From contig JASPKZ010008350.1 of NCBI GenBank assembly GCA_030220185.1, forward strand, positions 2,610,174 to 2,674,173: 64,000 bases of DNA. The letters are read 5' to 3'. Both the position numbers and the translations under genes were made by a program. Of the stretch, positions 55,664 through 64,000 are shown one piece after another; position 1 is the first letter of the stretch; every line of letters begins with the position of its first letter. This DNA is from Diploptera punctata. Taxonomy: Eukaryota > Arthropoda > Insecta > Blattodea > Blaberidae. The notes beneath the pieces are model-generated. The model saw only the letters and a list, made by a program, of their open reading frames with translations, was not told the DNA's origin and made no database searches.

Positions 55664-55899
55664 TTTATAGTTGTTTCTTCGTTGTTTATGTAACGAGTTG
55701 TGCCGACAACCTACAACTCACCAATTTGTAAGCACCGACTTTCGACTCTTTTCAGGGGGGGGGGCAATTTGATTTAATATCTTAAATGTAATTTAATCTT
55801 TCAATGAATAAATCAATTCATTGTCCTTTTTATTTAATTTTCACTTTATTTTCATGAGTTGATAATCTGAAGAAGACGAAACTTTAAATATTCCTTTTA

Positions 55900-56495
55900 T
55901 TAAACAAAATCTTTATTTATATAATAAAATTTTAGAGCAAGTGAATAGTTTTAAATATCTACGTTTCAATTTATCATATGTTAAACTGAAGATATTAATG
56001 ACATCATAAATAACTTTAATCTAATGTGTGGCACTATTAAAAAAACTCAAACACAAGAAAAGATACAAAAATTAAATTTTATAAAGTAATGGCTGTTCCT
56101 GTATTGATGTATGGATCAGTATGTTGGACCATCACTAAAAGAGAAGAACAAAGATTGGAAGCAGCTGAGATGAGATTTTTAAGAAATATAGCAGGTTATA
56201 CTCTGCTGCATAAGACAAGCAATGAAGATATAAGAAAGGAACTAAACATTTTCAAACTTACAGACCGAATAATTAAATATAGGAACGAATGGAAAGAACG
56301 TATTGATAGAATGCCAAAAGAAAGATTTCCAAAATTATTGCTAAATTATAAACCGCACGGAAGGAGAAATGTTGGACGCCCATACAGAAGATGGTCTGAA
56401 CAATTTTTTAAAAATCTAGCTTTCATGAAACCAGAACGAGCCAACAGGCTTAATCCCTGGATGAAGATGATGATGTTTATATTTTTACGTTTACT
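55900..56495 (+). pseudogene. L-b LINE fragment, plus strand
   Basis: A degraded first part (VNSFKYLRF..., LMCGTIKKTQTQEK) leads into a clean 137-codon stretch from 56089: MAVPVLMYGSVCWTITKREE, LEAAEMRFLRNIAGYTLL, ERIDRMPKERFPKLLLNYKP and GRRNVGRPYRRW. It ends at an (ATG)n 3' tail near 56460-56475. No RT catalytic core is present. Confidence 0.8.
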
Positions 56496-56499
56496 TATG

Positions 56500-57135
56500 T
56501 GAATGTTTTCAATCATCATCATCACTCCAGGGATTAGGCAATTGCCCGTTCCGACTTCATAATGCATCAGCCCAACGTCTTCTAAGTCTTCCTCTTGCTT
56601 GATAATTTCTTGCTAACAATGGATATCTCTCCTTACTCATTCCATCCATGTGATCAATCCATTTCTGACTGTAATTCGTTACTTTATCCAATAAAAGCTG
56701 TACTTTCAATTCTTCTCTTATATCCTCATTTCTTATTCTATCAAGTATTGTACATCCTTTTACTTGTCTTAGGAACCTCATCTCCGCCGTCTGTATTCTA
56801 TCCTTCTGTCTTTTCACTGGAGCTCACGTTTCACATCCATACAATATTGTGGGAACTGCCATAACATTATACATTTTTATCTTGGTTTCTTTCCCAATTT
56901 TATTTTTGAATGTTCTCTGTATTGTTCCACACACCGTCTGAAATTTATTTATTTTGGAGTCAATATCTCTTTGCACATTGTAGCCAACATGACAGCCCAA
57001 ATATTTGAAACTAGACACCTGTTCTATACTTTGATTTTATAAAATAATTTTGGATTCTAAAATAATTTTGTTTTCAACGTTTACTATTTATATCATTTTT
57101 ATAGCAAATTAAAACACCATTTAATATTCCCTTAA
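56500..57135 (-). pseudogene. L-b LINE fragment, minus strand
   Basis: Minus strand: SSFKYLGCHVGYNVQRDIDS, QTVCGTIQRTFKNKIGKETK, MAVPTILYGCETW, IQTAEMRFLRQVKGCTILDR and GRLRRRWADA, with a stop in the ETW region. Its (ATG)n tail at 56512-56525 faces the tail of the plus-strand copy, so the two are tail to tail. The 5' edge lies at the start of the SINE-head array. Confidence 0.8.
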
Positions 57136-57137
57136 TC

Positions 57138-60100
57138 GGCCGCGGTGGACTAGTGGTTATGCTCCTTGCCCCTGGTTCCGAGGGTGCCGAGAGTCGCGGT
57201 GGACTAGTGGTTATGCTCCTTGCCCCTGGTTCCGAGGGTGTCGAGAGTCGCGGTGGACTAGTGGTTATGCTCCTTGCCCCTGGTTCCGAGGGTGCCGAGA
57301 GTCGCGGTGGACTAGTGGTTATGCTCCTTGCCCCTGGTTCCGAGGGTGCCGAGAGTCGCGGTGGACTAGTGGTTATGCTCCTTGACCCTGGTTCCGAGGG
57401 TGTCGAGAGTCGCGGTGGACTAGTGGTTATGCTCCTTGCCCCTGGTTCCGAGGGTGCCGAGAGCCGCGGTGGACTAGTGGTTATGCTCCTTGCCCCTGGT
57501 TCCGAGGGTGCCGAGAGCCGCGGTGGACTAGTGGTTATGCTCCTTGCCCCTGGTTCCGAGGGTGTCGAGAGTCGCGGTGGACTAGTGGTTATGCTCCTTG
57601 CCCCTGGTTCCGAGGGTGCCGAGAGCCGCGGTGGACTAGTGGTTATGCTCCTTGCCCCTGGTTCCGAGGGTGTCGAGAGTCGCGGTGGACTAGTGGTTAT
57701 GCTCCCTTGCCCCTGGTTCCGAGGGTGTCGAGAGTCGCGGTGGACTAGTGGTTATGCTCCTTGCCCCTGGTTCCGAGGGTGCCGAGAGTCGCGGTGGACT
57801 AGTGGTTATGCTCCTTGCCCCTGGTTCCGAGGGTGCCGAGAGTCGCGGTGGACTAGTTGTTATGCTCCTTGCCCCTGGTTCCGAGGGTGTCGAGAGTCGC
57901 GGTGGACTAGTGGTTATGCTCCTTGCCCCTGGTTCCGAGGGTGCCGAGAGCCGCGGTGGACTAGTGGTTATGCTCCTTGCCCCTGGTTCCGAGGGTGCCG
58001 AGAGTCGCGGTGGACTAGTGGTTATGCTCCTTGCCCCTGGTTCCGAGGGTGCCGAGAGCCGCGGTGGACTAGTGGTTATGCTCCTTGCCCCTGGTTCCGA
58101 GGGTGTCGAGAGTCGCGGTGGACTAGTGGTTATGCTCCTTGCCCCTGGTTCCGAGGGTGCCGAGAGTCGCGGTGGACTAGTGGTTATGCTCCTTGCCCCT
58201 GGTTCCGAGGGTGCCGAGAGTCGCGGTGGACTAGTGGTTATGCTCCTTGCCCCTGGTTCCGAGGGTGCCGAGAGTCGCGGTGGACTAGTGGTTATGCTCC
58301 TTGCCCCTGGTTCCGAGGGTGCCGAGAGTCGCGGTGGACTAGTGGTTATGCTCCTTGCCCCTGGTTCCGAGGGTGCCGAGAGTCGCGGTGGACTAGTGGT
58401 TATGCTCCTTGCCCCTGGTTCCGTGGGTGCCGAGAGTCGCGGTGGACTAGTGGTTATGCTCCTTGCCCTGGTTCCGAGGGTGCCGAGAGTCGCGGTGGAC
58501 TAGTGGTTATGCTCCTTGCCCCTGGTTCCGAGGGTGCCGAGAGTCGCGGTGGACTAGTGGTTATGCTCCTTGCCCCTGGTTCCGAGGTGCCGAGAGTCGC
58601 GGTGGACTAGTGGTTATGCTCCTTGCCCCTGGTTCCGAGGGTGCCGAGAGTCGCGGTGGACTAGTGGTTATGCTCCTTGCCCCTGGTTCCGAGGGTGCCG
58701 AGAGTCGCGGTGGACTAGTGGTTATGCTCCTTGCCCTGGTTCCGAGGGTGCCGAGAGTCGCGGTGGACTAGTGGTTATGCTCCTTGCCCCTGGTTCCGAG
58801 GGTGCCGAGAGTCGCGGTGGACTAGTGGTTATGCTCCTTGCCCCTGGTTCCGAGGGTGCCGAGAGTCGCGGTGGACTAGTGGTTATGCTCCTTGCCCCTG
58901 TTCCGAGGGTGCCGAGAGTCGCGGTGGACTAGTGGTTATGCTCCTTGCCCCTGGTTCCGAGGGTGTCGAGAGTCGCGGTGGACTAGTGGTTATGCTCCTT
59001 GCCCCTGGTTCCGAGGGTGCCGAGAGTCGCGGTGGACTAGTGGTTATGCTCCTTGCCCCTGGTTCCGAGGTGCCGAGAGTCGCGGTGGACTAGTGGTTAT
59101 GCTCCTTGCCCCTGGTTCCGAGGGTGCCGAGAGTCGCGGTGGACTAGTGGTTATGCTCCTTGCCCCTGGTTCCGAGGGTGCCGAGAGTCGCGGTGGACTA
59201 GTGGTTTGCTCCTTGCCCCTGGTTCCGAGGGTGCCGAGAGTCGCGGTGGACTAGTGGTTATGCTCCTTGCCCCTGGTTCCGAGGGTGCCGAGAGTCGCGG
59301 TGGACTAGTGGTTATGCTCCTTGCCCCTGGTTCCGAGGGTGCCGAGAGTCGCGGTGGACTAGTGGTTATGCTCCTTGCCCCTGGTTCCGAGGGTGCCGAG
59401 AGTCGCGGTGGACTAGTGGTTATGCTCCTTGCCCCTGGTTCCGAGGGTGCCGAGAGTCGCGGTGGACTAGTGGTTATGCTCCTTGCCCCTGGTTCCGAGG
59501 GTGCCGAGAGTCGCGGTGGACTAGTGGTTATGCTCCTTGCCCCTGGTTCCGAGGGTGCCGAGAGTCGCGGTGGACTAGTGGTTATGCTCCTTGCCCCTGG
59601 TTCCGAGGGTGCCGAGAGTCGCGGTGGACTAGTGGTTATGCTCCTTGCCCCTGGTTCCGAGGGTGCCGAGAGTCGCGGTGGACTAGTGGTTATGCTCCTT
59701 GCCCCTGGTTCCGAGGGTGCCGAGAGTCGCGGTGGACTGTGGTTATGCTCCTTGCCCCTGGTTCCGAGGGTGCCGAGAGCCGCGGTGGACTAGTGGTTAT
59801 GCTCCTTGTCCCTGGTTCCGAGGGTGCCGAGAGTCGCGGTGGACTAGTGGTTATGCTCCTTGCCCCTGGTTCCGAGGGTGCCGAGAGTCGCGGTGGACTA
59901 GTGGTTATGCTCCTTGCCCCTGGTTCCGAGGGTGCCGAGAGTCGCGGTGGACTAGTGGTTATGCTCCTTGCCCCTGGTTCCGAGGGTGCCGAGAGTCGCG
60001 GTGGACTAGTGGTTATGCTCCTTGCCCCTGGTTCCGAGGGTGCCGAGAGTCGCGGTGGACTAGTGGTTATGCTCCTTGCCCCTGGTTCCGAGGGTGCCGA

Positions 60101-63100
60101 GAGTCGCGGTGGACTAGTGGTTATGCTCCTTGCCCCTGGTTCCGAGGGTGCCGAGAGTCGCGGTGGACTAGTGGTTATGCTCCTTGCCCCTGGTTCCGAG
60201 GGTGCCGAGAGTCGCGGTGGACTAGTGGTTATGCTCCTTGCCCCTGGTTCCGAGGGTGTCGAGAGTCGCGGTGGACTAGTGGTTATGCTCCTTGCCCCTG
60301 GTTCCGAGGGTGCCGAGAGCCGCGGTGGACTAGTGGTTATGCTCCTTGCCCCTGGTTCCGAGGGTGTCGAGAGTCGCGGTGGTCTAGTGGTTATGCTCCT
60401 TGTCCCTGGTTCCGAGGGTGCCGAGAGTCGCGGTGGACTAGTGGTTATGCTCCTTGCCCCTGGTTCCGAGGGTGCCGAGAGCCGCGGTGGACTAGTGGTT
60501 ATGCTCCTTGCCCCTGGTTCCGAGGGTGTCGAGAGTCGCGGTGGACTAGTGGTTATGCTCCTTGCCCCTGGTTCCGAGGGTGCCGAGAGTCGCGGTGGAC
60601 TAGTGGTTATGCTCCTTGCCCCTGGTTCCGAGGGTGCCGAGAGTCGCGGTGGACTAGTGGTTATGCTCCTTGCCCCTGGTTCCGAGGGTGCCGAGAGTCG
60701 CGGTGGACTAGTGGTTATGCTCCTTGCCCCTGGTTCCGAGGGTGCCGAGAGTCGCGGTGGACTAGTGGTTATGCTCCTTGCCCCTGGTTCCGAGGGTGCC
60801 GAGAGTCGCGGTGGACTAGTGGTTATGCTCCTTGCCCCTGGTTCCGAGGGTGCCGAGAGTCGCGGTGGACTAGTGGTTATGCTCCTTGCCCCTGGTTCCG
60901 AGGGTGCCGAGAGTCGCGGTGGACTAGTGGTATGCTCCTTGCCCCTGGTTCCGAGGGTGCCGAGAGTCGCGGTGGACTAGTGGTTATGCTCCTTGCCCCT
61001 GGTTCCGAGGGTGCCGAGAGTCGCGGTGGACTAGTGGTTATGCTCCTTGCCCCTGGTTCCGAGGGTGCCGAGAGTCGCGGTGGACTAGTGGTTATGCTCC
61101 TTGCCCCTGGTTCCGAGGGTGTCGAGAGTCGCGGTGGACTAGTGGTTATGCTCCTTGCCCCTGGTTCCGAGGGTGTCGAGATCGCGGTGTACTAGTGGTT
61201 ATGCTCCTTGCCCCTGGTTCCGAGGGTGTCGAGAGTCGCGGTGGACTAGTGGTTATGCTCCTTGCCCCTGGTTCCGAGGGTGCCGAGAGCCGCGGTGGAC
61301 TAGTGGTTATGCTCCTTGCCCCTGGTTCCGAGGGTGTCGAGAGTCGCGGTGGACTAGTGGTTATGCTCCTTGCCCCTGGTTCCGAGGGTGCCGAGAGTCG
61401 CGGTGGACTAGTGGTTATGCTCCTTGCCCCTGGTTCCGAGGGTGCCGAGAGTCGCGGTGGACTAGTGGTTATGCTCCTTGCCCCTGGTTCCGAGGGTGCC
61501 GAGAGTCGCGGTGGACTAGTGGTTATGCTCCTTGCCCCTGGTTCCGAGGGTGCCGAGAGTCGCGGTGGACTAGTGGTTATGCTCCTTGCCCCTGGTTCCG
61601 AGGGTGCCGAGAGTCGCGGTGGACTAGTGGTTATGCTCCTTGCCCCTGGTTCCGAGGGTGCCGAGAGTCGCGGTGGACTAGTGGTTATGCTCCTTGCCCC
61701 TGGTTCCGAGGGTGCCGAGAGTCGCGGTGGACTAGTGGTTATGCTCCTTGCCCCTGGTTCCGAGGGTGCCGAGAGTCGCGGTGGACTAGTGGTTATGCTC
61801 CTTGCCCTGGTTCCGAGGGTGCCGAGAGCCGCGGTGGACTAGTGGTTATGCTCCTTGCCCCTGGTTCCGAGGGTGTCGAGAGTCGCGGTGGACTAGTGGT
61901 TATGCTCCTTGCCCCTGGTTCCGAGGGTGCCGAGAGTCGCGGTGGACTAGTGGTTATGCTCCTTGCCCCCTGGTTCCGAGGGTGCCGAGAGTCGCGGTGG
62001 ACTAGTGGTTATGCTCCTTGCCCCTGGTTCCGAGGGTGCCGAGAGTCGCGGTGGACTAGTGGTTATGCTCCTTGCCCCTGGTTCCGAGGGTGCCGAGAGC
62101 CGCGGTGGACTAGTGGTTATGCTCCTTGCCCCTGGTTCCGAGGGTGTCGAGAGTCGCGGTGGACTAGTGGTTATGCTCTTGCCCCTGGTTCCGAGGGTGC
62201 CGAGAGTCGCGGTGGACTAGTGGTTATGCTCCTTGCCCCTGGTTCCGAGGGTGCCGAGAGTCGCGGTGGACTAGTGGTTATGCTCCTTGCCCCTGGTTCC
62301 GAGGGTGCCGAGAGTCGCGGTGGACTAGTGGTTATGCTCCTTGCCCCTGGTCCGAGGGTGCCGAGAGTCGCGGTGGACTAGTGGTTATGCTCCTTGCCCC
62401 TGGTTCCGAGGGTGCCGAGAGTCGCGGTGGACTAGTGGTTATGCTCCTTGCCCCTGGTTCCGAGGGTGCCGAGAGTCGCGGTGGACTAGTGGTTATGCTC
62501 CTTGCCCCTGGTTCCGAGGGTGCCGAGAGTCGCGGTGGACTAGTGGTTATGCTCCTTGCCCCTGGTTCCGAGGGTGCCGAGAGTCGCGGTGGACTAGTGG
62601 TTATGCTCCTTGCCCCTGGTTCCGAGGGTGCCGAGAGTCGCGGTGGACTAGTGGTTATGCTCCTTGCCCCTGGTTCCGAGGGTGCCGAGAGTCGCGGTGG
62701 ACTAGTGGTTATGCTCCTTGCCTCTGGTTCCGAGGGTGCCGAGAGTCGCGGTGGACTAGTGGTTATGCTCCTTGCCCCTGGTTCCGAGGGTGCCGAGAGT
62801 CGCGGTGGACTAGTGGTTATGCTCCTTGCCCCTGGTTCCGAGGGTGCCGAGAGTCCGCGGTGGACTAGTGGTTATGCTCCTTGCCCCTGGTTCCGAGGGG
62901 TGCCGAGAGTCGCGGTGGACTAGTGGTTATGCTCCTTGCCCCTGGTTCCGAGGGTGCCGAGAGCCGCGGTGGACTAGTGGTTATGCTCCTTGCCCCTGGT
63001 TCCGAGGTGCCGAGAGTCGCGGTGGACTAGTGGTTATGCTCCTTGCCCCTGGTTCCGAGGGTGCCGAGAGTCGCGGTGGACTAGTGGTTATGCTCCTTGC

Positions 63101-64000
63101 CCCTGGTTCCGAGGGTGCCGAGAGTCGCGGTGGACTAGTGGTTATGCTCCTTGCCCCTGGTTCCGAGGGTGCCGAGAGTCGCGGGTGGACTAGTGGTTAT
63201 GCTCCTTGCCCCTGGTTCCGAGGGTGCCGAGAGTCGCGGTGGACTAGTGGTTATGCTCCTTGCCCCTGGTTCCGAGGGTGCCGAGAGTCGCGGTGGACTA
63301 GTGGTTATGCTCCTTGCCCCTGGTTCCGAGGGTGCCGAGAGTCGCGGTGGACTAGTGGTTATGCTCCTTGCCCCTGGTTCCGAGGGTGCCGAGAGTCGCG
63401 GTGGACTAGTGGTTATGCTCCCTTGCCCCTGGTTCCGAGGGTGCCGAGAGTCGCGGTGGACTAGTGGTTATGCTCCTTGCCCCTGGTTCCGAGGGGTGCC
63501 GAGAGTCGCGGTGGACTAGTGGTTATGCTCCTTGCCCCTGGGTTCCGAGGGTGCCGAGAAGTCGCGGTGGACTAGTGGTTATGCTCCTTGCCCCTGGTTC
63601 CGAGTGTGCCGAGAGTCGCGGTGGACTAGTGGTTATGCTCCTTGCCCTGGTTCCGAGGGTGCCGAGAGTCGCGGTGGACTAGTGGTTATGCTCCTTGCCC
63701 CTGGTTCCGAGGGTTGCCGAGAGTCGCGGTGGATAGTGGTTATGCTCCTGTCCCCCTGGTCCGAGGGTGCCGAGAGTGGCGCGGTGGGACTAGTGGTTAT
63801 GCTCCTTGCCCTGGTTACGAGGGTGCCGAGAGTCGCGGTGGAATAGTGGTTATGCTCTTGCCCTGGTTCCGAGGGTGCCGAGAGTCGCGGGGGGACTAGG
63901 GGTTATGACCTCCTTGCCCCCTGGTTCGAGGGGGCCGAGAGTCGCGGTGGACTAGTGGTTATGCTCCTGGCACATGGTCCGAGGGTGCCGAGAGTCGCGG
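57138..64000 (+). repeat. SINE-head satellite: ~127 copies of a 54-bp unit
   Basis: The first copy starts CGGCCGCGGTGGACTAGTGG, the native SINE-A 5' end. Each later unit opens TCGCGGTGGACTAGTGG, continues TTATGCTCCTTGCCCCTGG and closes TTCCGAGGGTGCCGAGAG. This equals the first ~47 bp of SINE-A plus an 8-bp GCCGAGAG linker. The A-box-like TGGACTAGTGG is in every unit. The true B box (GGTTCAAACCC), present in SINE-A at 353 and 9272, is missing. Common variants are GTGTCGAGAG and GAGCCGCGG. Because 54 is a multiple of three, long frames stay open in several phases; these are not genes. The array continues past the window, and from about 63470 units carry many 1-2 bp indels. Confidence 0.97.

Noticed and set aside
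57138..57160. Vector contamination: CCGCGGTGG and ACTAGTGG resemble cloning-vector polylinker sites.
   Set aside because: The same text occurs in SINE-A heads at 45 and, in part, at 9226, with tRNA-like B boxes and insect TE surroundings. The order does not follow a vector polylinker.
57153..63899. Long open frames (up to ~500 codons) with repeats such as LLAPGSEGAESRGGL and CRESRWTSGYAPCPWFRG.
   Set aside because: They arise only because the 54-bp unit is a multiple of three, so two or three plus-strand phases stay open. Each single-base slip switches frame. The DNA is a SINE-head satellite, with no start context or codon-level selection visible.
57138..64000. Array of functional tRNA genes.
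   Set aside because: The unit has an A-box-like sequence but no B box, no cloverleaf and no terminator; 54 bp is too short for a tRNA.
57138..64000. CRISPR-like array because of regular repeats.
   Set aside because: There are no spacers; units are head to tail and the genome is eukaryotic.

Overview
This is a stretch of animal, almost certainly insect, genomic DNA made nearly entirely of transposable elements (TEs) and simple repeats. I see no convincing host protein-coding gene, no rRNA, no functional tRNA, no CRISPR array and no bacterial-style operon. The AT-rich background, the long (ATT)n/(TA)n microsatellites, several tRNA-derived SINE families and broken LINEs point to a large insect genome. 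The repeat types, and recurring C-terminal strings such as RAYVRAAMNLRV, are ones I associate with cockroaches, but that species guess is recall and was not checked. Family names below (SINE-A to F, L-a to L-i) are local labels.

Layout. 0-9 kb: end of a LINE, SINE-A, a tRNA-Tyr-like pseudogene, a 294-bp MITE, short tandem repeats, then a foldback element (about 5.1-6.8 kb) split by a complete 1,320-bp mariner transposon. The mariner has a 359-codon open transposase frame, 30-bp inverted repeats and a TA duplication, and is the only apparently intact gene here. 9-16 kb: a decayed ~150-bp tandem array, a Helitron-like element, a 33-bp minisatellite, two converging transposase fragments and a tRNA-like SINE. 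16-31 kb: many fragments of an RTE-like LINE (L-a), one with a clean 15-bp target duplication, other LINE families including one with a restriction-like-endonuclease tail, SINE-B copies, a MITE and microsatellites. 31-46 kb: long triplet repeats, a Penelope-like fragment with a GIY-YIG nuclease domain, more LINEs, SINE-D and a 567-bp TIR element. 46-57 kb: mariner and other transposase pseudogenes, SINE-C and SINE-D, a second foldback element, two larger tandem repeats and a tail-to-tail LINE pair.

57.14-64.0 kb is one uninterrupted array of about 127 copies of a 54-bp unit. The unit is the 5' (A-box side) head of SINE-A, without the true B box. A SINE promoter fragment has thus become a satellite. 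The array runs off the right edge and its last ~500 bp is full of indels.

The two most unusual observations are this SINE-head satellite and a recurring hammerhead-ribozyme-like core (CTGANGA, short stem, GAAA). That core occurs in all four arms of the two foldback elements and just downstream of the Penelope-like GIY-YIG reading frame.
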